A DNA stretch of 64,000 nt from Amblyomma americanum. Taxonomy: Eukaryota > Arthropoda > Arachnida > Ixodida > Ixodidae. The notes below the pieces were generated by a model. That model worked only from the letters and a program-made list of their open reading frames with translations. It was not told the DNA's origin and made no database searches. This document shows positions 23,597 to 35,715 of this stretch, piece by piece. Position 1 is the stretch's first letter; each line of letters begins with the position of its first letter. The translations under genes were made by a program, and so were the position numbers. Location of the stretch: the NCBI RefSeq assembly GCF_052857255.1, contig NC_135497.1, positions 180,267,478 to 180,331,477 on the forward strand, in the 5' to 3' direction.

Positions 23597-26500
23597 AGAC
23601 GCTGGAGCTGCGAGGCGGCTAGCTTCGGCAGAGAGAAGACATAGAATATTTTTGTTCTAAAAATTCAGAGAGCACTTGAATGTTGCCACTTCTGTTGTTC
23701 TTCATGCGACGCATCATGGCGTCAAAGACGCCCCGGAAAACCTGGGCCAGAAGAAAGGTAATAGATTCTCTTTGCTATATTTCCCAGCATTGCATTTACG
23801 TGTGTCCTAATAGACATTCCAAAACACAATCTGAGCCACACGTTTTTCTGTTTTGTTTGCAGAGACGAAGGAGCTGCTGGCCGGCCAGCTGCGACAGACA
23901 GAACACATGGGATATTTTTGTTTAAAAATACAGCGACCACTTGAGAGTCGGGACGTCTGTTGTTCTTCATGCGACGCATCATGGCGTCAAAGACACCAAG
24001 GAAAAGCTGTGCCAGAAGAACGGTAATAGATTTTCTTTGCTATATTTTCCAACGTAAAATTTACATGTGTCCAAAGATACATTCCAAAACAAGATCTGAA
24101 CCATCCGATTTTCGGTATTGTTTGCAGAGACGTAGGAGCAGCAAGGCAGCTAGCTTCGACAGAAAGAAGACATGGATTAACTTTGTTTAAAAAAATTCAA
24201 CAACCAGTTTACAGTCGGCACTACTGTTGTTCTTCATGCGACGCATCATGGCGTCAAGCAGACAGGAAAAACCTGGGTCCGAACAATGGTAATAGATTCG
24301 CGTTCTTTTCTTTTGCAACATTGCATATACCAGTGCCGTTAGAGACGTTCCAAAACACAATTCTGAACCATACGTTTTTCTGTATTGTTTGCAGAGACGC
24401 TGGAGCTGCGAGGCGGCTAGCTTCGGAAGACAGAAGACATGGAATTATTTTGTTTAAAAAGATTCAACAACCACTTGATTGTCGGCACTTCTGTTGTTCT
24501 TCATGCGACGCATCATAGCGTCAAGCAGACCCAGGAAAATCCTGAGCCCGAACAATGGTAATAGATTCGCGGTGCTTTATTTTGAAACCTTGCACTTTCA
24601 AGTGCCCTTAGAGACATTCCAAAACACAATTCTTTACCATCCGTATTTCTGTATTTTTTTCAGACGAAGGAGCTGCTGGCCGGCCAGCTGCGGCAGACAG
24701 AAGACGTGCAATATTTTTGTTTAATAATTCTTCGACCACTTGAGAGTCGGCACTTCTGTCGTTCTTCATAGAACGCATCATGGCGTGAAAGACACCCAGG
24801 AAATCCTGGCCCGGAAAAAAGGTAAGAGATTCCATTTGCTACATTTTTCAACATTGCATTTACATGTGTCCTAAGAGACATTCCAAAACACAATCGGAAC
24901 CATCCGTCTTTCTGTACTGTTTGCAGAGGCGCAGGAGCTGCAAGGCGGCTAGCTTCGGCATACAGAAGACATGGAATAATTTTGTTTAAAAATTTAAGCA
25001 ACCCTTTGACAGTCGGCACTTGTGTTGTTCTTCATGCGACGCATCATGGTGTCAAGCAGCCCCAGGAAAAACCCCAGTCCGAACAATGGTATTAGATTCG
25101 CGTTGCTTTCTTTTGCAGCATTGCATTTTCCAGTGTCCTTAGAGGCATTCGAAAACACAATTCTTTACCATCCGTATGTCTGTATTTTTTTTTGCAGAGA
25201 CGAAGGAGCTGCAAGACGGCTAGCTTCGGCAGAGAGAAGACATAGAATATTTTTGTTCTAAAAATTCAGAGAGCACTTGAATGTTGCCACTTCTGTTGTT
25301 CTTCATGCGACGCATCATGGCGTCAAAGACACCCCGGAAAACCTGGGCCAGATGAAAGGTAATAGATTCTCTTTGCTATATTTCCCAGCATAGCATTTAC
25401 GTGTGTCCTAATAGACATTCCAAAACACAATCCGAGCCACACGTTTTCTGTTTTGTTTGCAGAGACGAAGGAGCTGCTGGCCGGCCAGCTGCGACAGACC
25501 GAACACATGGAATATTTTTGTTTAAAAATACAGCCACCACTTGACAGTCGGGACTTCTGTTCTTCATGCGACGCATCATGGCGTCAAAGACACCAAAGAA
25601 AACCTGTGCCAGAAGAACGGTAATAGATTTTCTTTGCTATATTTTCCAACGTTGAATTTACATGTGTTCAAAGAGACATTCCAAAACAAGATCTGAACCA
25701 TCCGATTTTCTGTATTGTTTGCAGAGACGTAGGAGCAGCAAGGCAGCTAGCTTCGGCAGAAAGAAGACATGGATTAACTTTGTTTAAACAATTCAACAAC
25801 CAGTTTACAGTCGGCACTTCTGTTGTTCTTCATGCGACGCATCATGGCATCAAGCAGACACAGGAAAAACCTGAGTCCGAACAATGGTAATAGATTCGCG
25901 TTCCTTTCTTTTGCAACATTGCATATACCAGTGCCGTTAGAGACGTTCCAAAACACAACTCTGAACCATACGTTTTTCTGTATTGTTTGCAGAGACGCTG
26001 GAGCTGCGAGGCGGCTAGCTTCGGAAGACAGAAGACATGGAATTATTTTGTTTAAAAAGATTCAACAACCACTTGATTGTCGGCACTTCTGTTGTTCTTC
26101 ATGGGACGCATCATAGCGTCAAGCAGACCCAGGAAAATCCTGAGCCCGAACAATGGTAAGAGATTCGCGGTGCTTTATTTTGAAACCTTGCACTTTCAAG
26201 TGCCCTTAGAGACATTCCAAAAACACAATTCTTTACCATCCGTATTTCTGTATTTTTTCAGACGAAGGAGCTGCAAGACGGCTAGCTTCGGCAGAGAGAA
26301 GACAAGGAATATTTTTGTTTCAAAAATTCAGCGACCACTTGAGAGTCGCCACTTCTGTTGCTCTTCATACGACGCATCGTGGCGTCAAAGACACCAAGGA
26401 AAACCTGGGCCAGAAGAACGGTAATAGATTCCCATTGCTATATTTTCCAACATTGCATTTTCATGTGTCCAAAGAGAGATTTCAAAACAATCTGAAACAT

Positions 26501-27321
26501 CCGTTTTTCTGTACTGTTTGCAGAGGCGCAGGAGCTGCAAGGCGGCTAGCTTCGGCATACAGAAGACATGGAATAATTTTGTTTAAAAATTTAAGCAACC
26601 CTTTGACAGTCGGCACTTGTGTTGTTCTTCATGCGACGCATCATGGTGTCAAGCAGCCCCAGGAAAAACCCCAGTCCGAACAATGGTATTAGATTCGCGT
26701 TGCTTTCTTTTGCAGCATTGCATTTTCCAGTGCCCTTAGAGACGTTCGAAAACACAATTCTTTACCATCCGTATGTCTGTATTTTTTGCAGAGACGAAGG
26801 AGCTGCAAGATGGCTAGCTTCGGCAGAGAGAAGACAAGGAATATTTTTGTTTAAAAAATTCAGCGACCACATGAGAGTCGGCACTTCTGTTGTTCTTCAT
26901 GCGACGCATCATGGCGTCAGACACCCGGGAAAAGCTGGGCCAGAAGAACGGTAATAGATTCTCTTTGCTATATTTCCCAGCATTGCATTCACATGTGTCC
27001 TAATAGACATTCCAAAACACAATCTGAGCCACCCGTTTTTCTGTATTGTTTGCAGAGACGAAGGAGCTGCAAGGCAGCTAGCTTCGGCAGAGAGAAGACG
27101 GATTAACTTTGTATAAAAAATTCAACAACCAGTTTCCAGTCGGCACTTCTGTTGTTCTTCATGCGACGCATCATGGCGTCAAGCAGACACAGGAAAAACC
27201 TGAGTCCGAACAATGGTAATAGATTCGCATTCCTTTCTTTTGCAACATTGCATATACCAGTGCCCTTAGAGACGTTCCAAAACACAATTCTGAATCATAC
27301 GTTTTTCTGAATTGTTTGCAG

Positions 27322-27395
27322 AGACGCTGGAGCTGCGAGGCGGCTAGCTTCCAAAACACAATTCTGAATCATACGTTTTTCTGTATTGTTTGCAG
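27322..27395 (+). repeat. Truncated 74-base module
   Basis: Same junction and CTGAATTG acceptor, here followed by a full module of the GAAGACAGAAGACATGG kind. Confidence 0.85.
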
Positions 27396-28085
27396 AGACG
27401 CTGGAGCTGCGAGGCGGCTAGCTTCGGAAGACAGAAGACATGGAATTATTTTGTTTAAAAAAATTCAACAACCAGTTGATAGTCGGCACTTCTGTTGTTC
27501 TTCATGCGACGCATCATAGCGTCAAGCAGACAAAGAAAAATCCTGAGCCCGAACAATGGTAATAGATTCGCGGTGCTTTATTTTGAAACCTTGCACTTTC
27601 AAGTGCTCTTAGAGACTTTTCAAAACACAGTTCTTTACCATCCGTATTTCTGTAATTTTTCAGACGAAGGAGCTGCAAGACGGCTAGCTTCGGCAGAGAG
27701 AAGACAAGGAATATTTTTGTTTTAAAAATTCAGCGACCACTTGAGAGTTGGCACTTCTCTTATTCTTCATACGATGCATCGTGGCGTCAAAGACACCATG
27801 GAAAACCTGGGCCAGAAAAACGGTAATAGATTCCCTTTGCTATATTTTCCAACATTGCATTTACATGTGTCCAAAGAGATTTCAAAACACAATCTAAACC
27901 ATCCGTTTTTCTATATTGTTTGCAGAGACGAAGGAGCTGCTGGCCGGCCAGCTGCGGCAGACAGAAGACGTGCAATATTTTTGTTTAAAAATTCTTCGAC
28001 CACTTGAGAGTCGGCACTTCTGTTGTTCTTCATAGGACGCATCATGGCGTCAAAGACACCCAGGAAAACCTGGGCCAGAAAAAAG

Positions 28086-28087
28086 TT
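28086..28087 (+). other. Lost donor, GT to TT
   Basis: The exon end reads AAAAAAGTTAAGAG where the subfamily has AAAAAAGGTAAGAG. A GT remains one base upstream but in a poorer context. Confidence 0.7.
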
Positions 28088-31014
28088 AAGAGATTCCCTT
28101 TGCTATATTTTTCAACATTGCATTTACATGTGTCCTAAAAGACATTCCAAAACACATTTGGAACCATCCGTCTTTCTGTACTGTTTGCAGAGGCGCAGGA
28201 GCTGCAAGGCGGCTAGCTTCGGCATACAGAAGACATGGAATAATTTTGTTTAAAAATTTAAGCAACCCTATGACAGTCGGCACTTGTGTTGTTCTTCATG
28301 CGACGCATCGTGGTGTCAAGCAGCCCCAGGAAAAACCCCAGTCCGAACAATGGTATTAGATTCGCGTTGCTTTCTTTTGCAGCATAGCATTTTCCAGTGC
28401 CCTTCGAGACATTCGAAAACACAATTCTTTACCATCCGTATGTCTGTATTTTTTGCAGAGACGAAGGAGCTGCAAGATGGCTAGCTTCGGCAGAGAGAAG
28501 ACAAGGAATATTTTTGTTTAAAAAATTCAGTCACCACTTGAGAGTCGGCACTTCTTTTGTTCTTCATGAAACAGATCATGGCGTCAAAGACATCAAGGAA
28601 AATCTGTGCCAGAAGAACGGTAATAGATTCCCTTTGCTATATTTTCCAACGTTGAATTTAAATGTGTCCAAAGAGACATTCCAAAATACGATCTGAACTA
28701 TCCGATTTTCTGTATTGTTTGCAGAGATGTAGGAGCAGCAAAGCGGTTAGCTTCGGCAGAGAGAAGATAAGGAATATTTTTGCTTTAAAAATTCAGCGGC
28801 CACTTGAGAGTCGGCACTTCTGTTGTTTTTATACGACGCATCGTGGCGTCAAAGACACCAAGGAAAACCTGGGCCAGAAGAACGGTAATCGATTCGTGTT
28901 GCTTTATTTTGACACATTGCATTTTCCAATGCCTTTAGGTGCATTCCAAAACACAATTCTGAACTAACCGCTTTTCTGTATTTTTTGCAGAGACGAAGGA
29001 GCTGCAAGGCGGCTAGCTTCGGCAGATACAAGACATGGAATATTTTTGTATAAAAAATTCAGCGACTACTTGAGAGTCGGCACTTCTGTTGTTCTTCATG
29101 GGACGCATCATGGCGTCAAAGACACCCATCAAAACCTGGGCCAGAAAAAAGGTAAGAGATTCCCTTTGCTATATTTTTCAACATTGCATTTACATGTGTC
29201 CTAAGAGACATTCCAAAACACAATCGGAACCATCCGTTTTTCTGTACTGTTTGCAGAGACGCAGGAGCTGCAAGACGGCTAGCTTCGGCAGAGAAAAGAC
29301 AAGGAATATTTTTGTTTAAAAAATTCAGCGACCACTTGAGAGTCGGCACTTCTGTTGTTCTTCATGCGATGCATCATGGCCTCAAAGACACCCCGGAAAA
29401 CCTGTGCCAGAAGAAAGGTAATAGATTCTCTTTGCAATATTTCCCAGCATTGCATTTACGTGTGTCCTAATAGACATTCCAAAACACAATCTGAGCCACA
29501 CGTTTTTCTGTTTTGTTTGCAGAGACGAATGAGCTGCTGGCCGGCCAGCTGCGACAGACAGAACACATGGAATATTTTTGTTTCAAAATGCAGCGACCAC
29601 TTGAGAGTCGGGATTTTTGTTGTTCTTCATGCGACGCATCATGGCGTCAAAGACACCAATGAAAAGCTGTGCCAGAAGAACGGTAATAGATTTTCTTTGC
29701 TATATTTTCCAACGTTGAATTTACATGTGTCCAAAGAGACATTCCAAAACAAGATCTGAACCATCCGATTTTCTGTATTGTTTGCAGAAACGTAGGAGCA
29801 GCAAGGCAGCTAGCTTCGGCAGAAAGAAGACATGGATTAACTTTGTTTAAAAAAATTCAACAACCAGTTTACAGTTGGCACTTCTGTTGTTCTTCATGCG
29901 ACGCATCATGGCGTCAAGCAGACACAGGAAAAACTTGAGTCCGAACAATGGTAATAGATTCGCGTTCCTTTCTTTTGCAACATTGCATATACCAGTGCCG
30001 TTAGAGACGTTCCAAAACACAATTCTGAACCATACGTTTTTCTGTATTGTTTGCAGAGACGCTGGGGCTGCGAGGCGGCTAGCTTCGGAACACAGAAGAC
30101 ATGGAATTATTTTGTTTAAAAAAATTCAACAACCACTTGATTGTCGGCACTTCTGTTGTTCTTCATGCGACGCATCATAGCGTCAAGCAGACCCAGGAAA
30201 ATTCTGAGCCCGCACAATGGTAATAGATTCGCGGTGCTTTATTTTGAAACCTTGCACTTTCAAGTGCCCTTAGAGACATTCCAAAACACAATTCTTTACC
30301 ATCCGTATTTCTGTATTTTTTCAGACGAAGGAGCTGCAAGGCGGCTAGCTTCGGCAGATACAAGACATGGAATATTTTTGTTTAAAAAATTCAGCGACCA
30401 CTTGAGAGTCGGCACTTCTGTTGTTATTCATGGGACGCATCATGGCGTCAAAGACACCAAGGAAAACCTGGGCCAGAAAAAAGGTAAGAGGTTCCCTTTG
30501 CTATATTTTTCAACATTGCATTTACATGTGTCCTAAGAGACATTCCAAAACACAATCGGAACCATCCGTTTTTCTGTACTGTTTGCAGAGACGCAGGAGC
30601 TGCAAGGCGGCTAGCTTCGGCAGAGAGAAGACGTAGGATATTTTTGTTCTAAAAATTCAGAGAGCACTTGAAAGTTGCCACTTCTGTTGTTCTTCATGCG
30701 ACGCATCATGGCGTCAAAGACACCCAGGAAAACCTGGGCCAGAAGAACGGTAATAGATTCTCTTTGCTATATTTCCCAGCATTGCATTTACATGTGTCCT
30801 AATAGACATTCCAAAACACAATCTGAGCCACCCGTTTTTCTGTATTGTTTGCAGAGACGAAGGGGCTGCTGGCCGGCTAGCTGGGACAGACAGAAGACAT
30901 GGAATATTTTTGTTTAAAAACACACCGACCACTTGAGAGTCGGGACTTCTGTTGTTCTACATGCCACGCATCATGGCGTCAAAGACAATAAGGAAAACCT
31001 GTGCCAGAAGAACG

Positions 31015-31016
31015 CT
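31015..31016 (+). other. Lost donor, GT to CT
   Basis: The exon end reads AAGAACGCTAATAG. The otherwise matching copy at about 49,232 keeps AAGAACGGTAATCG. Confidence 0.7.
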
Positions 31017-31785
31017 AATAGATTTTCTTTGCTATATTTTCCAACGTTTAATTTACATGTGTCCAAAGAGACATTCAGTAACAAGATCTGAACCGTCCGA
31101 TTTTCTGTATTGTTTGCAGAGGCGTAGGAGCAGCAAGGCAGCTTGCTTCAGCAGAAAGAAGACATGAATTAACTTTGTTTAAAAAAACTCAGCAACCAGT
31201 TTACAGTCGGCACTTCTGTTGTTCTTCATGCGACGCATGGCGTCAAGCAGACACAGGAAAAACCTGAGTCCGAACAATGGTAATAGATTCGCGGTACTTT
31301 ATTTTGAAACCTTGCACTTTCAAGTGCCCTTAGAGACATTCCAAAACACAATTCTTTACCATCCGTATTTCTGTATTTTTTCAGACGAAGGAGCTGCAAG
31401 ACGGCTAGCTTCGGCAGAGAGAAGACAAGGAATATTTTTGTTTTAAAAATTCAGCGACCACTTGAGAGTCGGCACTTCTTTTGTTCTTCATGAAACAGAT
31501 CATGGCGTCAAAGACACCAAGGAAAACCTGTGCCAGAAGAACGGTAATAGATTCCCTATGCTATATTTTCCAACGTTGAATTTACATGTGTCCAAAGAGA
31601 CATTCCAATATACGATCTGAACCATCCGATTTTCTGTATTGTTTGCAGATACGTAGGAGCAGCAAGGCGGCTAGCTTCGGCAGAAAGACATGGATTAAGT
31701 TTGTTTAAAAAAATTCAACAACCAGTTTACAGTCGGCACTTCTGTTGTTCTTCATGCGACGCATCATGGCGTCAGAGACACCCAG

Positions 31786-31807
31786 GTAAACCTGGGCCTG
31801 AAGAACG
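31786..31807 (+). other. Second donor motif 21 bases before the usual donor
   Basis: In this module the hairpin sequence became CCCAGGTAAACCTGGG, creating CAG|GTAAAC at 31,786, a strong donor match. The normal ACG|GTAATAG lies 21 bases downstream, so use of either would differ by seven codons' length. The same new donor occurs at 34,941, 38,618, 42,337, 46,292, 51,601 and 56,926. A weaker CAG|GTAGAC version lies at 32,852 and 36,529. All belong to one module subfamily. Confidence 0.5.
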
Positions 31808-32035
31808 GTAATAGATTTTCTCTTTGCTATATTTCCCAGCATTGCATTTACATGTGTCCTAATAGACATTCCAAAACACAATCCGAACCACCCGTTTTTC
31901 TGTATTGTTTGCAGAGACGAAGGAGCTGCTGGCCGGCTAGATGCGACAGACAGAAGACATGGAATATTTTGGTTTAAAAAATACTGGCGACCACTTGAGA
32001 GTCGGGACTTCTGTTGTTCTTCATGCGACGCATCA

Positions 32036-35000
32036 TGGCGTCAAAGACATCAAGGAAATCCTGTGCCAGAAGAACGGTAATAGATTCCCTTTGCTATATT
32101 TTTCAACATTGCATTTACATGTGTCCTAAGAGACATTCCAAAACACAATCGGAACCATCCGTTTTTCTGTACTGTTTGCAGAAACGCAGGAGCTGCAAGG
32201 CGGCTAGCTTCGGCAGAGAGAAGAGAATGAATATTTTTGTTCCAAAAAATCAATGAGGACTTGAGAGTCGGCACTTCTGTTGTCCTTCATGCAACGAATC
32301 ATGGCGTCAAGCAGACCCAGGAAAATCCTGAGCCCGAACAATGGTAATAGATTCGCGGTGCTTTATTTTGCAACATTGCACTTTCAAGTGCCCTTAGAGA
32401 CATTCCAAAACAATTCTTTACCATTAGTATTTCTGTATTTTTTTGCAGAGACGAAGGAGCTGCAAGACGGCTAGCGTCGGCAGAGAGAAGACAAGGAATA
32501 TTTTTGCTTTAAAAATTCAGTCACCACTTGAGAGTCGGCACTTCTTTTGTTTTTCATGAAACAGATGATGGCGTCAAAGACACCAAGAAAAACCTGTGCC
32601 AGAAGAACGGTAATAGATTCCCTTTGCTATATTTTCTAACATTGAATTTACATGTGTCCAAAGAGACATTCCAATATACGATCTGAACCATCCGATTTTC
32701 TGTATTGTTTGCAGATACGTAGGAGCAGCAAGGCGGCTAGCTTCGGCAGAAAGACATGGATTAACTTGTTTAAAAAAATTCAACAACCAGTTTTACAGTC
32801 GGCACTTCTGTTGTTCTTCATGCGACGCATCATGGCGTCAGAGACACCCAGGTAGACCTGGGCCTGAAGAACGGTAATAGATTCTCTTTGCTATATTTCC
32901 CAGCATTGCATTTACATGTGTCCTAATAGACATTCCAAAGCACAATCTGAACCACCCGTTTTTCTGTATTGTTTGCAGAGACGAAGGAGCTGCTGGCCGG
33001 CTAGCTGCGACAGACAGAAGACATGGAATATTTTGGTTTAAAAAATACAGCGACCACTTGAGAGTCGGGACTTCTGTTGTTCTTCATGCGACGCATCATG
33101 GCGTCAAAGACACCAAGGAAAACCTGTTCCAGAAGAACAGTAATAGATTCCCTTTGCTATATTTTCCAACGTTGAATTTACATGTGTCCAAAGAGACATT
33201 CCAAAACATGATCTAAACCATACGATTGTCTGTATTGTTTGCAGAGACGTAGGAGCAGCAAGGCAGCTAGCTTCGGCAGAAAGAAGACATGGATTGACAT
33301 TGTTTTAAAAAATTCAACATCCAGTTTAAAGTCGGCACTTCTGCTGTTCTTCATGCGACGCGTCATAGCGTCAAGCAGAGCCAGGAAAATCTTGAATCCG
33401 AACGATGGTAAAAGATTCGTGTTGCTTTATTTGGCAACATTGCATTTTCCAGCGCCCTTAGAGACACTCCAAAACACATTTCTGAACCACACGTTTTTCT
33501 GTAATATTTGCAGAGACGAAGGAGCTGCTGGCCGGCTAGCTTCGGCAGACAGAAGTCATAGAATGTTTTTGTTTAAAAAATACTGCGATAACTTGAGAGG
33601 CGGCACTTCCGTTGTTCTTCATACGACGCATCGTGGCGTCAAAGACACCAAGGAAAACCTGGGCCAGAAAAAAGGTAAGAGATTCCCTATGCTATATTTT
33701 TCAACATTGCATTTACATGTGTCTTAAGAGACATTCCAAAACACAATCGGAACCATCCGTTTTTCTGTACTGTTTGCAGAGACGCAGGAGCTGCAAGGCG
33801 GCTAGCTTCGACAGAGAGAAGACATAGGATATTTTTGTTCTAAAAATTCAGAGAGCACTTGAAGTTGCCACTTCTGTTGTTCTTCATGCGACGCATCATG
33901 GCATCAAAGACACCCAGGAAAACCTGGGCCAGAAGAACGGTAATAGATTCTGTTTGCTATATTTCCCAGCATTGCTTTTACATGTGTCCTAATAGACATT
34001 CCAAAACACAATCTGAGCCACCCGTTTTTCTGTATTGTTTGCAGAGACGAAGGGGCTGCTGGCCGGCTAGCTGCGACAGACAGAAGACATGGAATATTTT
34101 GGTTTAAAAAATACAGCGACCACTTGAGAGTCGGGACTTCTGTTGTTCTTCATGCGACGCATCATGGCGTCAAAGACACCAAGGAAAACCTGTGCCAGAA
34201 GAACGGTAATAGATTCCCTTTGCTATATTTTTCAACATTGCATTTACATGTGTCCTAAGAGACATTCCAAAACACAATCGGAGCCATCTGTTTTTCTGTA
34301 CTGTTTGCAGAAACGCAGGAGCTGCATGGCGGCTAGCATCGGCAGAGAGAAGAGAATCAATATTTTTGTTCCAAAAATTCAATGAGGACTTGAGAGTCGG
34401 CACGTCTGTTGTCCTTCATGCAACGCATCATGGCGTCAAGCAGACCCAGGAAAATCCTGAGCCCGAACAATGGTAATAGATTCGCGGTGCTTTATTTTGC
34501 AGTCAGGAAAATCTTGAATCCGAACGATGGTAAAAGAGACGAAGGAGCTGCAAGACGGCTAGCGTCGGCAGAGAGAAGACAAGGAATATTTTTGCTTTAA
34601 AAAATCAGTCGCCACTTGAGAGTCGGCACTTCTTTTGTTCTTCATGAAACAGATGATGGCGTCAAAGACACTAAGAAAAACCTGTGCCAGAAGAACGGTA
34701 ATAGATTCCCTTTGCTATATTTTCCGACGTTGAATTTACATGTGTCCAAAGAGACATTCCAATATACGATCTGAACCATCCGATTTTCTGTATTGTTTGC
34801 AGATACGTAGGAGCAGCAAGGCGGCTAGCTTCGGCAGAAAGACATGGATTAACTTTGTTTAAAAAAATTCAACAACCATTTTTACAGTCGGCACTTCTGT
34901 TGTTCTTCATGCGACGCATCATGGTGTCAGAGACACCCAGGTAAACCGGGGAATGAAGAACGGTAATAGATCCTCTTTACTATATTTCCTAGCGTTGCAT

Positions 35001-35715
35001 TAACATTTGTCCTAATAGATATTCCAAAACACAATCTGAGCCACCCGTTTTTCTGTATTGTTTGCAGAGACGAAGGGGCTGCTGGCCGGCTAGCTGCGAC
35101 AGACAGAAGACTTGGAATATTTTTGTTTAAAAACACAGCGACCACTTGAGATACGGGACTTCTTTTGTTCTACATGCCACGCATCATGGCGTCAAAGACA
35201 ATAAGGAAAACCTGTGCCAGAAGAACGGTAATAGCATTTCTTTGCTATATTTTTCAACGTTGAATTTACATGTGTCCAAAGAGACATTCAGTAACAAGAT
35301 CTGAACCGTCCGATTTTTTGTATTGTTTGCAGAGGCGTAGGAGCAGCAAGGAAGCTTGCTTTGGCACAAAGAAGACATGGATTAACTTTGTTTAAAAAAA
35401 TTCAGCAACCTGTTTACAGTCGGCACTTCTGTTGTTCTTCATGCGACGCATGGCGTCAAGCAGACACAGGAAAAACCTGAGTCCGAACAATGGTAATAGA
35501 TTCGCGGTGCTTTATTTTGAAACCTTGCACTTTCAAGTGCCCTTAGAGACATTCCAAAACACAATTCTTTACCATCCGTATTTCTATATTTTTTCAGACG
35601 AAGGAGCTTCAAGACGGCTAGCTTCGGCAGAGAGAAGACAAGGAATATTTTTGTTTTAAAAATTCAGCGACCACTTGAGAGTCGGCACTTCTTTTGTTCT
35701 TCATGAAACAGATCA
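32036..35715 (+). repeat. 3.68 kb higher-order repeat, copy 1
   Basis: Exon-like starts lie at 32182, 32449, 32715, 32979, 33245, 33514, 33780, 34045, 34311, 34503 (27-base microexon-like piece), 34803, 35068, 35333 and 35598. The whole order repeats at 35,716-39,392, offset 3,677-3,680, with only scattered substitutions. The unit equals 14 module lengths less the bases lost at the microexon junction. Within it, one module at 33514 has the variant acceptor GTAATATTTGCAG and a GATAACTTGAGAGGCGG exon core found only in this second domain. Confidence 0.88.
34503..34529 (+). other. Chimeric 27-base microexon-like segment, copy 1
   Basis: The intron-like tract TTTATTTTGCA is fused to the 3' end of another exon-like part (GTCAGGAAAATCTTGAATCC). 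The joint makes an acceptor, TTTATTTTGCAG, and the following GATG|GTAAAAG is a donor. The 27 bases between them (nine codons) look like a microexon. The donor is followed at once by the next exon-like start (AGACGAAGG) with no intron of its own. The likely origin is a deletion at the shared GCA between an intron and the AAGCAGTCAGG exon end seen at 43,390. Confidence 0.7.

Larger units (their letters stand above)
15591..24780 (+). repeat. Array block 4, second copy of the long duplication
   Basis: Exon-like starts lie at 15656, 15922, 16190, 16458, 16720, 16985, 17251, 17522, 17787, 18049, 18314, 18581, 18852, 18923, 19189, 19452, 19720, 19988, 20250, 20518, 20784, 21050, 21315, 21582, 21851, 22115, 22383, 22651, 22725, 22991, 23256, 23523, 23597, 23863, 24128, 24395 and 24664. 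It repeats 1-8,390 with two structural differences: five modules (1,330 bases) are tandemly doubled at 16.2-18.85 kb, and two modules (531 bases, equivalent to 3,864-4,394) are missing before 20,784. The very high identity suggests a recent event, or an assembly artefact that long reads would reveal. Confidence 0.85.
24781..30854 (+). repeat. Array block 5
   Basis: Exon-like starts lie at 24927, 25198, 25463, 25725, 25993, 26262, 26524, 26792, 27056, 27322, 27396, 27664, 27926, 28191, 28459, 28725, 28991, 29257, 29523, 29788, 30057, 30325 and 30589. The part from about 28,850 to 30,330 recurs at 53,985-55,465 at a constant offset of 25,133. The part 27.66-28.2 kb matches 8.8-9.3 kb. The donor at 28,086 is mutated (GT to TT). 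Subfamilies are the same as in blocks 1-4, including the full GGCCGGCC type, which becomes rare after this block until 53 kb. Confidence 0.85.
30855..32035 (+). repeat. Array block 6, transition into the second domain
   Basis: Exon-like starts lie at 30855, 31120, 31385, 31649 and 31915. Here the exon start becomes the hybrid GGCCGGCTAGC in place of GGCCGGCC or GGCGGCTAGC. New module kinds appear, with ATGAAACAGATCATGG in the exon, GATACG at the acceptor, or an extra CAG|GTAAAC donor. The stretch 30.86-31.4 kb recurs at 49.07-49.6 kb (offset 18,217). The donor at 31,015 is destroyed (GT to CT), while its copy near 49,232 is intact. Confidence 0.8.
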
